DNA of 64,000 nt from Candidatus Sulfuricurvum sp. RIFRC-1 (GTDB lineage: Bacteria; Campylobacterota; Campylobacteria; Campylobacterales; Sulfurimonadaceae). Made by a program: the position numbers and the translations under genes. The notes under the pieces were generated by a model that was given only the letters and a program-made list of their open reading frames with translations, was not told the origin of the DNA and did no database searches. Of this stretch, positions 44,418 through 53,857 are shown piece by piece; position 1 is the stretch's first letter; every line of letters begins with the position of its first letter. The stretch covers positions 248,001 through 312,000 of the forward strand of contig NC_020505.1 in NCBI RefSeq assembly GCF_000310245.1. The letters are read 5' to 3'.

Positions 44418-46013
44418 TTGTTAACGATTATTGTAACAACATTGCTCTTATCACTCCTAATCAATATTTTTATTCGTAAAATTCATCTGCCTACCATTAT
44501 CGGCTATATTATAACGGGAACGACGATAGCGTATATCTTTAATCTTCATGATGCGGTCAGTAATCATGATCTAAAAGAGATCGCCGAATTCGGGGTTGTG
44601 TTTTTGATGTTTACTATCGGGTTGGAATTTTCTGTAGCTCATTTAAAGCGGATGAAGTATGAAGTATTTGTCACGGGAACATTGCAAATACTTCTCACAT
44701 CTTCTCTTGTTTTTTTCCTTACCTATTACGGATTACATATTGAGCAAAATTCTGCTTTTATTATCTCTCTTGTTGTTGCCCTCTCTTCAACTGCTATTGT
44801 CCTTAAACTTTTAAACGAAAGTGGTGAAATCAACCGCCGACACGGGCAAAGATCGCTGGGGATTCTCATTATGCAGGATATCGCCGTTATCCCTATTTTG
44901 CTTATTATCGGGTTTATGAGCAGCAATTCCACAAATATCTCTTTGGCATTGCAGGATATGCTACTAAGTGCGGTGATATTACTGGCATTTTTATGGATAT
45001 TCGGTAAGCATATACTGGAGCCTTTTTTAACCCAAATCCTTAAAACAAACTCGGATGAACTCTTTGTAGGAAGTGTTTTGTTTTTGGCGATTGGTGCATC
45101 GTATTTAGCGCATGTTTTGGGTTTTTCCTATTCTTTGGGTGCTTTTATCGCAGGTATGCTGATCGCCGAAACGAAATACAAACATCAGGCGGAAGCCGAC
45201 TTGATCCCTTTTAGGGATTTATTGCTCGGTATCTTTTTTATCACCGTAGGGATGCAGATAGATTTTTTCTTGCTGATTTTTCAACTCCCTCTCATCTTGG
45301 CGATATTGATGGGTGTTATGGTCCTGAAATTTATCATTATTTTCGCTCTTGTTAAGATCGATGAAAGCAAAAGAGTCACGCTCAAGACGGCTTTTAGTCT
45401 CATACAAATCGGTGAGTTTTCACTGGCAATTTTGGAGTTGGCACGCTCAAACGATCTGATCGCACAACCCTACAGCCAAGTATTGATCGCAACGATCGTT
45501 TTATCGATGATTATTACCCCGCTCATCTTGAAACATCTCACCCCTCTTACCGATCTGTTTATAAAAAAAGAGGATGAGAATATTGAAAATGAACTCTTTT
45601 CGGATGAGTTAAAAGATCACACGATTATTTTGGGATTCGGCGAGTTTGGGCGCAACGTTGCCGCAGCACTCAAAGAAAAAGGTGAATTTTATCTCGCTAT
45701 CGAAAACAATATCAACACGTTTCACGAGATTCAAAAGATGGGAGAGCCTGCTATTTTCGGTAATGCTCTTAAAAAAGAGGTATTAAAAAAAGCCAATATT
45801 CATATGGCTAAATACGTTATTGTCGCGATCGATAATCCGGCAAAACTCTATCATGTATGCCAAACGATTGAGCAGTTTGTTGATAACTCCAAAATTATTG
45901 TCAAAGTACATACACAGCATGAAAAAAATATTATTGCCGAACTAGGAATTAGCAATATTATCATTGAAAATGATGTGATGAGTCAGCAGGTATCTCGGCT
46001 TATTATCGATTGA
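44418..46013 (+). CDS. CPA2-family cation:proton antiporter (KefB-like)
   Basis: A 531-residue membrane protein with about 12 helices, HLPTIIGYIITG, GVVFLMFTIGLEFS and SSTAIVLKLLNESGE as in KefB/KefC exchangers, and a C-terminal RCK/TrkA-N domain (HTIILGFGEFGRNVAAALKE, about 395-515). No TrkA-C domain is seen. Probably exchanges K+ or Na+ for protons under nucleotide control. The start is TTG 44418 after GAGAGGGG. Its stop overlaps an in-frame but unlikely early start of nhaD. Confidence 0.88.
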   Translation: MLTIIVTTLLLSLLINIFIRKIHLPTIIGYIITGTTIAYIFNLHDAVSNHDLKEIAEFGVVFLMFTIGLEFSVAHLKRMKYEVFVTGTLQILLTSSLVFFLTYYGLHIEQNSAFIISLVVALSSTAIVLKLLNESGEINRRHGQRSLGILIMQDIAVIPILLIIGFMSSNSTNISLALQDMLLSAVILLAFLWIFGKHILEPFLTQILKTNSDELFVGSVLFLAIGASYLAHVLGFSYSLGAFIAGMLIAETKYKHQAEADLIPFRDLLLGIFFITVGMQIDFFLLIFQLPLILAILMGVMVLKFIIIFALVKIDESKRVTLKTAFSLIQIGEFSLAILELARSNDLIAQPYSQVLIATIVLSMIITPLILKHLTPLTDLFIKKEDENIENELFSDELKDHTIILGFGEFGRNVAAALKEKGEFYLAIENNINTFHEIQKMGEPAIFGNALKKEVLKKANIHMAKYVIVAIDNPAKLYHVCQTIEQFVDNSKIIVKVHTQHEKNIIAELGISNIIIENDVMSQQVSRLIID

Positions 46014-46087
46014 TCAATGCGTTAAGACTTTTTTTTTACGATAAACTACGATTTTTAATTTTCAACCAATACAAAAGGAACAAAATT

Positions 46088-47413
46088 ATGACTACCGTTA
46101 TCACGGAACAGCCTATAGACTTAGTATTTCACCCTTTTGGATGGCTACTTCTTAGTATTTTTGTCATAGGGTATTATTTTATCGCTGCTGAAGAGAAATA
46201 CCATATCGATAAAGCCAAACCGGCACTCTTTACCGGAACGTTGATGTTTGTTCTGATCGGACTTTATTATGTGAGCGTCGGGGCGGATTTAACTCCGTTT
46301 GAGCACGAAGTCGATCATCTGATTTTGGAAATCGCTGAGATCTTCTTTTTCTTGTTTGTCGCGATGACCTATATCGAGGCATTGGTTGAGCGAGGTGTTT
46401 TTAGTGCTTTACGTGCGAAACTGATTGCAAAAGGGTACAGTTACCGTGAGCTTTTTTGGATCACGGGTACGTTGGCATTTTTTATCTCACCGGTTGCTGA
46501 TAACCTTACAACGGCACTTATTCTTTCAACAGTTTTGTTGACGATTGATAATAAAACAAAAGAATTTTTGGTTCCCAGTGCCATCAATGTGGTTGTCGCA
46601 GCCAATGCCGGTGGTGCTTGGAGTCCGTTTGGGGATATTACGACGCTCATGGTTTGGGCAGCTGAGAAGGGAGCCTTTGTCGATTTCCTTTATCTTTTTC
46701 CTGCGGCGTTTATGGGTTGGCTTATTACCGCAGCATTGCTCGTTCGATATGTTCCCGATCTCGATCCACATAAAGACGGAGATCCCGAAGCGGCCGAAAA
46801 AATCGAAATTCTCAAAGGGGGGAAAGTCATTATCGCATTCGGTGCATTGACGATTGCCCTTGCGGTTGCAGGGAAACAGCTTCTTCATCTACCTCCGATG
46901 TGGGGGATGCTTTTTGGTTTGGCAATTTTGCAGCTTTATATGTATTTTCTCAAAGCGAAGCACAATGTCGATGTGAATATTTTCGAGGCGATGAGCAAAG
47001 TGGAAAACAACACACTTCTCTTTTTCTTTGGAATTTTGGCGGCGGTAGGAGCGCTCCATTTTATTGGGTTTCTTACTTATGCGGCTCAACTGTATGAAGC
47101 CTTCGACCCGACGATGGTTAACATCGGTGTGGGATTGCTCTCCGCCATCGTTGATAACGTTCCGGTAATGTCAGCGGTTTTAAAAGCCAATCCTTCTATC
47201 GATCATGCTCAATGGATGTTGGTGACGATGACAGCGGGAATCGGCGGTTCGTTGATCAGTTTTGGAAGTGCCGCAGGTGTGGGAGTAATGGGGAAAATGC
47301 ACGGTATTTATACCTTTTCCTCCCATATGAAATTGGCATGGACGGTGCTGGTTGGATATATCGTCTCACTGATAGTGTGGTATGTTCAGTTTAGTGTTTT
47401 AGGCTTCTATTAA
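46088..47413 (+). CDS. nhaD: Na+/H+ antiporter NhaD
   Basis: A 441-residue antiporter with about 12 helices. The NhaD signature is clear: FISPVADNLTTALILSTVLL and NVVVAANAGGAWSPFGDITTLMVW (about 135-195), SAIVDNVPVMSAVLK (near 360) and GGSLISFGSAAGVGVMG. These segments carry the polar residues for ion exchange. ATG 46088 follows AAAAGGAAC; the longer frame from 46010 has no ribosome-binding site. It closes a run of four ion-transport genes. Confidence 0.92.
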   Translation: MTTVITEQPIDLVFHPFGWLLLSIFVIGYYFIAAEEKYHIDKAKPALFTGTLMFVLIGLYYVSVGADLTPFEHEVDHLILEIAEIFFFLFVAMTYIEALVERGVFSALRAKLIAKGYSYRELFWITGTLAFFISPVADNLTTALILSTVLLTIDNKTKEFLVPSAINVVVAANAGGAWSPFGDITTLMVWAAEKGAFVDFLYLFPAAFMGWLITAALLVRYVPDLDPHKDGDPEAAEKIEILKGGKVIIAFGALTIALAVAGKQLLHLPPMWGMLFGLAILQLYMYFLKAKHNVDVNIFEAMSKVENNTLLFFFGILAAVGALHFIGFLTYAAQLYEAFDPTMVNIGVGLLSAIVDNVPVMSAVLKANPSIDHAQWMLVTMTAGIGGSLISFGSAAGVGVMGKMHGIYTFSSHMKLAWTVLVGYIVSLIVWYVQFSVLGFY

Positions 47414-47424
47414 TCTATATTAGG

Positions 47425-47451
47425 GTACCCTTTCATTAACGCAAAGGGTAC
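47425..47451 (+). terminator. Hairpin after nhaD
   Basis: GTACCCTTT (47425-47433) pairs with AAAGGGTAC (47443-47451). It lies eleven bases after the nhaD stop. Only weak T-richness follows (ATAATTGCTT), so it may also be part of the guaA leader. Confidence 0.5.
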
Positions 47452-47495
47452 ATAATTGCTTACCCTCCCGATTATCTCCACTTAAAGGCTCTCCT

Positions 47496-49040
47496 TTGAA
47501 AGATGTCAATATTATCGTTCTTGATTTTGGTTCACAGTACACACAGTTGATCGCACGACGTTTGCGCGAAGATAAAGTCTATTGTGAGGTACTTCCTTAC
47601 CACACTAAAATCGATGCTATTAAAGCAAAAAATCCAAAAGGTATCATTCTCAGCGGTGGACCTTCATCCGTTTATAACAAAGATGCGTATACTGTCGATC
47701 AAGGTGTTTACGCACTTGGAATCCCTGTTCTTGGGATTTGTTACGGTATGCAGCGTATCGCGGTTGATTTCGGCGGTTCGGTTATCCGAAGTGATCATCA
47801 CGAATACGGAAAAGCGGAACTTACCATCGATATGACACAGCACTCAATACTCTTCGAGGGGTGCGAAGACGAACGCGCCGTGTGGATGAGCCATTCGGAC
47901 AAAGTGGATGTATTGCCGGAAGGCTTTGTCCCTATCGCGTATTCGCCAAACTCCCCGTATGCAGCCATCGCAAATGAAGCAAAAATGATCTACGCGATGC
48001 AATATCACCCGGAGGTAAACCACTCTGAAGAGGGGTATTTGATGCTTCGCAATTTTGCACGCAAAATTTGCGGCATTACCGAAAAATGGGACATGGGACA
48101 TTTTCTCAAAGAGCAAATCGTGAAAATTCGCGCCCAAGTGGGTGAGGGGAAAGTACTTTGCGCACTCAGCGGAGGGGTGGACTCTTCGGTCGTTGCGGCA
48201 TTGTTGTACGAAGCGATCGGCGATCAGTTGATCCCGGTTTTCGTCGATAACGGATTATTGCGCAAGGGGGAACGTGACTCGGTTGAAAATATTTTCAAAG
48301 TTCATCTCAAGGTACCTCTCGTCGTTGCCGATGCATCGGAAAATTTCCTCGGCAAGCTTGCCGGTGTGACGGATCCTGAGACGAAACGAAAAATTATCGG
48401 ACACACCTTTATCGAAGTGTTTGAAGCGGAAGCGAAAAAGCATGACGGTATTAAATTCTTGGCGCAGGGGACATTGTATCCCGACGTTATCGAATCGGTT
48501 TCCGTTAACGGCCCATCGGTGACGATCAAAAGCCATCACAATGTCGGCGGACTCCCTGACTGGATGGATTTCGAGTTGATTGAACCTCTCCGTGATTTGT
48601 TCAAAGACGAAGTACGTAAACTCGGGCTTGAACTCGGATTGCCGGATTCATTGGTTAACCGTCATCCGTTCCCGGGACCGGGTCTTGGTATCCGTATCAT
48701 GGGTGAGGTTAACAAACCGGATTTGAATCTTTTACGTGAAGCCGATGCGATTTTGCTTGATGAACTCAAAGCGAGTGGCTATTACACCAAAACATGGCAA
48801 GCATTTGCGGTACTCCTGAACGTCAAATCAGTCGGCGTTATGGGAGATAACCGTACCTATGACAACACCGTTTGTGTCCGTGTTGTGGAAGCGGTGGATG
48901 GGATGACGGCAACGTTTGCCCATCTTCCTCACACCTTGTTGGAACGTATCAGCCGCCGTATCATTAACGAAGTTGATGGAATCAATCGTGTCGTATACGA
49001 TATCAGTTCCAAGCCCCCTGCTACGATCGAGTGGGAATAA
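47496..49040 (+). CDS. guaA: GMP synthase (glutamine-hydrolysing)
   Basis: GuaA aminates XMP to GMP. The 514-residue protein has the class I glutamine amidotransferase domain ([17 protein letters not shown]; catalytic Cys in GICYGMQ; His and Glu in [11 protein letters not shown]), the ATP-pyrophosphatase loop [15 protein letters not shown] and the C-terminal dimerisation domain ending PPATIEWE. The start is TTG 47496, eight bases after AAAGG; the next in-frame ATG would remove conserved sequence. hemD follows after nine bases. Confidence 0.96.
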   Translation: MKDVNIIVLDFGSQYTQLIARRLREDKVYCEVLPYHTKIDAIKAKNPKGIILSGGPSSVYNKDAYTVDQGVYALGIPVLGICYGMQRIAVDFGGSVIRSDHHEYGKAELTIDMTQHSILFEGCEDERAVWMSHSDKVDVLPEGFVPIAYSPNSPYAAIANEAKMIYAMQYHPEVNHSEEGYLMLRNFARKICGITEKWDMGHFLKEQIVKIRAQVGEGKVLCALSGGVDSSVVAALLYEAIGDQLIPVFVDNGLLRKGERDSVENIFKVHLKVPLVVADASENFLGKLAGVTDPETKRKIIGHTFIEVFEAEAKKHDGIKFLAQGTLYPDVIESVSVNGPSVTIKSHHNVGGLPDWMDFELIEPLRDLFKDEVRKLGLELGLPDSLVNRHPFPGPGLGIRIMGEVNKPDLNLLREADAILLDELKASGYYTKTWQAFAVLLNVKSVGVMGDNRTYDNTVCVRVVEAVDGMTATFAHLPHTLLERISRRIINEVDGINRVVYDISSKPPATIEWE

Positions 49041-49049
49041 GGCGCTCCC

Positions 49050-49700
49050 TTGCGCCCGATTTATCTCATCTCAAAAACTCCCTATGAGGGAGTAATTCAT
49101 ATCCCTATCCTCACGATCTCTTTTTTACAACCTCGTATTGATTTTGACACCTATCAGGGGATTATTCTCACTTCGAAACAAGCATTGTTAGCTTTAGAAC
49201 ATTACACGTTTGGATGGGAAAAACTGCAATGCATCTGCGTATCGGAAGGTACGGCAGAAGCGGCACGAAAAGCGGGTGCTCTGAATGTTGAAGCGGCAGA
49301 TGGCTATGGGAGATCGATTCCGGCTATTTTACGAACCAAAGCGGGAAAGGGAAAATGGCTTTATGTGCGTCCGAAAGTGATTGCTTCGGATTGGGTTATG
49401 GAAGCTCGAAAGGAGGGGGTTGAGATTGACGAAGCAGTGGTATATGAGACGACCTGCAATGAAGCGGCGAGAGAGTATACGCTAGACAAAGATGCCGTTT
49501 TAGTCTTTACTTCTCCCTCATCCATCGATTGTTTTTGCGCTTCTTATCCGATCCTTTCGTCGTACAGTATTGTCGCTATCGGTAAAACAACTCGCGCTGC
49601 TTTCAAAACTGCCAAAGAGGTTCATGTAAGTCCTTTAACCAGTGTCGAATCGGCGATTGAACTGGCACGAAAAATTGCCCAAGACGCATCTGCGTTTTAA
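49050..49700 (+). CDS. hemD: Uroporphyrinogen-III synthase
   Basis: HemD closes the tetrapyrrole ring with inversion of ring D. The 216-residue protein is poorly conserved, as is the family, but shows the two-domain pattern: GIILTSKQALLAL, CVSEGTAEAARKAGA, VYETTCN, VLVFTSPSSIDCF and VAIGKTTRAA. The start is TTG 49050 after TAAGGCG. Size and motifs fit; context (after guaA) adds little. Confidence 0.85.
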   Translation: MRPIYLISKTPYEGVIHIPILTISFLQPRIDFDTYQGIILTSKQALLALEHYTFGWEKLQCICVSEGTAEAARKAGALNVEAADGYGRSIPAILRTKAGKGKWLYVRPKVIASDWVMEARKEGVEIDEAVVYETTCNEAAREYTLDKDAVLVFTSPSSIDCFCASYPILSSYSIVAIGKTTRAAFKTAKEVHVSPLTSVESAIELARKIAQDASAF

Positions 49701-49712
49701 GCATTTTGAGGA

Positions 49713-49718
49713 TATAAT
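49713..49718 (+). promoter_or_regulatory. -10 box of the candidate 6S RNA
   Basis: A perfect TATAAT 13 bases after the hemD stop. Transcription would begin near 49725, at ATTCTCTGG. Confidence 0.6.
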
Positions 49719-49724
49719 TGTATT

Positions 49725-49917
49725 CTCTGGGCGCAGCGAGTAATCGCAATATGAGGGTTCTACATATACAATAAGTCATATCTGTAGATGTTTCGGTGTG
49801 TCGGTGATCTTGTTTGAGTGCTAACGCATGAGAGATTGCCGCCGGTAGAGACGCTCGATGTGGCGCAATTACAGCTTTGAAGAACCAAAGCTACTGCGAA
49901 ACGCCCGCCTGGGCTTT
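49725..49917 (+). ncRNA. ssrS: Candidate 6S RNA
   Basis: A structured transcript of about 190 bases with its own TATAAT, between hemD and purD. The 5' end ATTCTCTGG resembles the start of enterobacterial 6S RNA. The ends pair (GGGCGCAG near 49729 with CTGC and GCCC near 49893-49905). Inside are a 9-bp stem (CGGTGATCT / AGATTGCCG) topped by a small hairpin, and on the 3' side a hairpin (AGCTTTG / CAAAGCT) followed by CTGCG, as in E. coli 6S. GCCC-GCCT-GGGC and TTTT close it. I recall 6S lying upstream of purD in this phylum, but could not check. A purD riboswitch is the alternative. Confidence 0.6.
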
Positions 49918-49920
49918 TAC

Positions 49921-49954
49921 CTTATTTGAGAAACGTTAACGTATTTCAGATAAG
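49921..49954 (+). promoter_or_regulatory. 34-bp imperfect palindrome before purD
   Basis: Around the centre ACGTTAACGT (49933-49942), 14 of 17 positions are Watson-Crick complementary. Two of the other three would be G-U pairs in plus-strand RNA, which suggests an RNA hairpin. AATTAAATTTTTT follows soon after. It may terminate the upstream RNA or control purD, which begins 26 bases later. Confidence 0.55.
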
Positions 49955-49980
49955 ATAATTAAATTTTTTCAAGGTGATCT

Positions 49981-51249
49981 ATGCGAGTAATGGTAATCGG
50001 AAGCGGCGGACGTGAATTTTCAATCGGACGGGTGTTAAAACAAGACCCCGAAGTAACTGAGCTTTTTTTCTCTCCCGGCAATGGCGCTACACCGATGTTA
50101 GGTACAAATATTGAAATCAAAGATTATGAAGAACTGGCGCAATTTGCACTCGATAACGCGATTGATTTAACAATCGTAGGTCCTGAAGGTCCTTTGACCG
50201 ATGGCGTTGTGGATATTTTCAAAGCTAAAGGGCTGGTGATTTTCGGTCCTTCAAAAGCCGCAGCACAACTCGAAGGTTCAAAAGTCTATATGAAAAACTT
50301 TTTGGCCAAATACAATATTCCGACGGCACGCTATATCGAAACAGCCCATATTGGTGACGCGTTCAAATTTATCGAATCATTAACTGCTCCGATCGTTGTA
50401 AAAGCGGATGGTTTGTGTGCCGGTAAGGGTGTTATTATCGCCATGAGCCACGATGAAGCCAAAGTAGCCGTTTCAGAAATGTTGAGTGGAAAATCGTTTG
50501 GAGATGCGGGCTTACGCGTTATTATTGAAGAGTTTTTGGATGGTTATGAACTTTCCATGTTTGCTCTTTGCGATGGAAAAGATTTTATTCTCCTCCCTGC
50601 GGCACAAGATCATAAACGGCTCCTTGATAACGATGAGGGACCCAATACTGGAGGAATGGGCGCGTATGCACCGACTCCTCTCGTCGATGATGTGATTTAT
50701 GAAAAAGTCAAAGAGCGGGTAATCCGTCCAACATTGTTGGGGATGCAAGAAGAAGGAGCACCGTTTGAGGGAGTTCTTTTTATCGGTATCATGGTGGTGA
50801 ATGGTGAGCCTATAACGCTTGAATTTAACGTACGTTTCGGTGATCCTGAATGTGAGATTTTGATGCCATTGCTCAAAACTCCTGCTCGTGAATTGTTTTA
50901 CAAAGCCGCGACCAAACAACTCGATACTCTGAATGTTGAATTTCACGATAAATATGCAGTCGGTGTGGTAATGGCAAGCCGTAACTATCCGTATGACAAT
51001 TCAGAACCTGCCGAAATCATTGTGGATGAAGTCCATCATGAAGAAATCGCTCAAAATACCCATATCGCGTATGCAGGTGTAGCGGAAGAAGATGGAAAAC
51101 TCTATGCGACGGGCGGACGTGTTCTTGTCTGCGTCGGTGTTGGTGATAGCATCAAACAAGCGCGTGACCGTGCTTATATGCTCTGTGGGCAAGTTCATTT
51201 TGCCGGCAAAAAATTGCGTACCGATATCGCGTATCAGGCGCTTCGTTAA
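49981..51249 (+). CDS. purD: Phosphoribosylamine-glycine ligase
   Basis: PurD joins glycine to phosphoribosylamine, the second step of purine synthesis. The 422-residue ATP-grasp enzyme has the N-terminal VIGSGGREFSIGRVL, GPEGPLTDGVVD, VVKADGLCAGKGVIIA, QDHKRLLDNDEGPNTGGMGAYAPTP (about 210-235) and FNVRFGDPECEI. All ATP-grasp blocks look intact. ATG 49981 follows CAAGGTGA. The stop overlaps the next start (TAATG). Confidence 0.96.
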   Translation: MRVMVIGSGGREFSIGRVLKQDPEVTELFFSPGNGATPMLGTNIEIKDYEELAQFALDNAIDLTIVGPEGPLTDGVVDIFKAKGLVIFGPSKAAAQLEGSKVYMKNFLAKYNIPTARYIETAHIGDAFKFIESLTAPIVVKADGLCAGKGVIIAMSHDEAKVAVSEMLSGKSFGDAGLRVIIEEFLDGYELSMFALCDGKDFILLPAAQDHKRLLDNDEGPNTGGMGAYAPTPLVDDVIYEKVKERVIRPTLLGMQEEGAPFEGVLFIGIMVVNGEPITLEFNVRFGDPECEILMPLLKTPARELFYKAATKQLDTLNVEFHDKYAVGVVMASRNYPYDNSEPAEIIVDEVHHEEIAQNTHIAYAGVAEEDGKLYATGGRVLVCVGVGDSIKQARDRAYMLCGQVHFAGKKLRTDIAYQALR

Positions 51250-51698
51250 TGGACGAACGCATCGATTCGCTTTTACAACGAGAGCATTTGGAACTCTCTT
51301 CTATTCGTCAGCGTGTGGCTGCCTTTGGAATCGATGAATTGCTTTTATCCATCATCATGATTATCATTTTATGGGATGCGATGAGTAAAGCCGAAACGTT
51401 AGAAGCAATGATAGCGGTGACAAACAGCTTTTTGCTGGAGTATATGGCGATTAAAATTATTTACCAAACTTTTTTTACGATGCAATACGGTGCCAGTCTT
51501 GGAAAAATTATTATGAAAATCCGTGTTATTGAACTCTCAACCCTTTCAAACCCAAGTTTTTTAAGTGCTTTTAACCGAAGTGTTTTTCGGGTAGTGAGCG
51601 AGATCCTTTTTTATCTGGGTTTCGTCTGGGCGATGCTTGATCCGTATAGACGGAGCTGGCATGATCGAACCGCACGGACATTGGTGATTAATGCGTAA
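51249..51698 (+). CDS. RDD-family membrane protein
   Basis: A 149-residue protein with the RDD domain: RQRVAAFGIDELLLSIIMIII (helix 1), MEYMAIKIIYQTFFTMQYGASLGKIIMKIRV (about 68-98, helix 2) and a third helix with FRVVSEILFYLGFVWAMLDPYRRSWHDRTART. Function of the family is unclear; some are Na+/H+ exchangers. Here the usual RDD triplet is R-x-F-G-IDE. It overlaps purD by one base and lptD by eight, so it may be linked to envelope assembly only by operon structure. Confidence 0.8.
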   Translation: MDERIDSLLQREHLELSSIRQRVAAFGIDELLLSIIMIIILWDAMSKAETLEAMIAVTNSFLLEYMAIKIIYQTFFTMQYGASLGKIIMKIRVIELSTLSNPSFLSAFNRSVFRVVSEILFYLGFVWAMLDPYRRSWHDRTARTLVINA

Positions 51699-53844
51699 AT
51701 TTATCTGGATCAGTCTGGTTACATCTACTTTACTTTTGGGTGAAGATCGTGTTGAATTGTATGGAACCAATGTTGATGCAAACGGTTCGATTGCCACTGC
51801 GATAGGCGATCCGGTAGCCCTCTATCAAGATCAGATACTCAGTGCCGATAAACTCATGTATGATCGCAATACGAGTGTCATTGAAGCGATGGGCAATGTG
51901 AATGTTTTTAAAGCCAAACAATATCATATGCTCAGTGATTATGCACGTGTCGATTTGATCAATGAAACCCGTTATTCCAAACCTTATTACATGGTCGATC
52001 AAGATTCAGGGGCATGGATCAGTACCGATGAAGCGCAAGCGTGTAAAAATGAGATTGACTTGGCCAGCGGATCGGTATCGGGATGTGATTCACATGATCC
52101 TCTCTGGAAAATACGATTCAGTAGTGCGGATTACGATACCGAAGAGATGTGGGTTAATTTGTATAATGCACGTTTGTTGGTCAATGATTTACCTCTTTTT
52201 TATCTCCCGTATTTTGGTTATCCAACCGATAAAACAAGGCGGAGCGGATTATTGATCCCGTCGTTTGGGCTCTCCAACTCGGAAGGATTTTATTATCAGC
52301 AGCCGATCTATTTTGCACCACAAAATTGGTGGGATGCAGAGCTTCGTCCTCAAATACGAACGTCACGCGGATCGGGTATGTATACCGATTTTCGATTTGT
52401 CGACACTGCTTCATCAGAGGGATCGATCCGTTTGGGTTATTTCAAAGAGCAGTCTAAATATGCGGAAGAGTACGATCTAGCCAATCTTAAACATTACGGA
52501 TATAACGTTAAATATCGCCATTCTGCCCCTTTGCGTGAATGGTTTGACTTAAATCTCGAGGGTGAGTCAGGGCTATATCTTGACGGATTGTGGATGAACG
52601 ATGTCGATTATCTTAATCTGCAACAGAGTGACGAAACCCAAAATGTGACTGCCAATCAGGTTCTTTCACGCATCAATGCCTATTACAGCAGTGAAGATAA
52701 CTATTTTGGAACCTATCTGAAACATTATCAGTACTTGGATCAAGAGAGTAATGATCAAACGATTCAAACCCTTCCAAGTCTACAATATCACCGTTATTTG
52801 GAGAGTTTTTTAGACAATCATATTCTTCTAAGTGCGGATGCAATAGCAACCCATTTTTATCGGCCGGACGGAAAACGTGCCATTCAAGGTGATTTCACCG
52901 TTCCAATCACTTTTCAGAGTGCATTATTTGATGAGTATCTCGATGTCGCTTATACCGCTACCGCATTTTCAAATGTGATTGGGTTTTATGGAAATCCGAA
53001 ATCCGGAGAAACCACCAACTATGAAGAAGGGCTTTATGCTCAGCTCGATCACACCTTTTCCCTCTCATCAACGCTGGTGAAACCGTACGAATCTCTAACC
53101 CATGTCCTTAGCCCTTCGGTAAGCTATACAGTCTCAGGGAACCGTTTTTATAATGGTTATTACGAGACCTATCATGATAATGGAATGTGTGCTGCGGGGA
53201 GTACCCTTCCTGAGTGTGAATATTACAGTTTGAATGAACCAAGTGATACTTTATCGTTTGGATTAAATAACTACCTTCTTGAAGGTGGAAAACAATTCCT
53301 CGTGGATCGTTTGAGTCAAAATTTCCGATATGACGATCAGGGAAGCTATTACGGTGAGTTGCAAAATGAGCTCGAATGGGAGATTAGCCGTGCGGTCTCG
53401 TATTATAATCAGACGGCATATAATCATGATCGAAATCGTATCACCAAAGAACAGAATACTCTTCGCTATAATGATGGAATCGTAACGGCGGGTGTGAGTC
53501 ATTATTATACCGATGAACTGCGATACGACTCTACGCTATTGCGCAATGTTACCGAATACGCAAGTTACTGGACAGCCGATGCGGCGTATCAATACAACCG
53601 ACATTATCGTTTTTTCGGTATTTTGGCTTACGATTATCGTGAAGATTTGATGAAACGAAGTGAGATCGGGTTTTTATATACTCAGCGATGTCTTGATTTC
53701 GGTATTCGCTACGTTCAAAATCGACGTCCGATCTTGACGAATACGACGGGGAATGATTCGGTAGATGATTCGTATATCTTTATAACACTCATTTTAAAGC
53801 CGATCGGCGGATCGGAATTTAATTATAAACTCACCAGTAATTAA
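51691..53844 (+). CDS. lptD: LPS-assembly protein LptD
   Basis: An outer-membrane beta-barrel that inserts LPS in the outer leaflet. The 717-residue protein has a short signal peptide (about 1-16), an OstA/LptA-like beta-taco domain (LYQDQILSADKLMYDRNTSVIEAMGNVNV, about 45-75), the LptD hallmark YLPYFGYPTDKTRRSGLLIPSFG (about 160-185) and a barrel of alternating aromatic strands to the end. Cysteines are present near 113 and 126 and near 498 and 505, possibly the disulfide network. It is followed by a MlaD-like gene. Confidence 0.92.
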   Translation: MRKFIWISLVTSTLLLGEDRVELYGTNVDANGSIATAIGDPVALYQDQILSADKLMYDRNTSVIEAMGNVNVFKAKQYHMLSDYARVDLINETRYSKPYYMVDQDSGAWISTDEAQACKNEIDLASGSVSGCDSHDPLWKIRFSSADYDTEEMWVNLYNARLLVNDLPLFYLPYFGYPTDKTRRSGLLIPSFGLSNSEGFYYQQPIYFAPQNWWDAELRPQIRTSRGSGMYTDFRFVDTASSEGSIRLGYFKEQSKYAEEYDLANLKHYGYNVKYRHSAPLREWFDLNLEGESGLYLDGLWMNDVDYLNLQQSDETQNVTANQVLSRINAYYSSEDNYFGTYLKHYQYLDQESNDQTIQTLPSLQYHRYLESFLDNHILLSADAIATHFYRPDGKRAIQGDFTVPITFQSALFDEYLDVAYTATAFSNVIGFYGNPKSGETTNYEEGLYAQLDHTFSLSSTLVKPYESLTHVLSPSVSYTVSGNRFYNGYYETYHDNGMCAAGSTLPECEYYSLNEPSDTLSFGLNNYLLEGGKQFLVDRLSQNFRYDDQGSYYGELQNELEWEISRAVSYYNQTAYNHDRNRITKEQNTLRYNDGIVTAGVSHYYTDELRYDSTLLRNVTEYASYWTADAAYQYNRHYRFFGILAYDYREDLMKRSEIGFLYTQRCLDFGIRYVQNRRPILTNTTGNDSVDDSYIFITLILKPIGGSEFNYKLTSN

Positions 53845-53857
53845 AAGAGGATAGCTT

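Noticed and set aside
49880-49920. ZTP (pfl) riboswitch before purD
   Set aside because: GCCCGCCTGGGC resembles the 3' motif of that riboswitch and purD is a typical target. But the 5' domain does not align well, the linker would be over 100 bases, and the -10 box would cut the first stem. 6S RNA explains more of the structure. Left as the main alternative.
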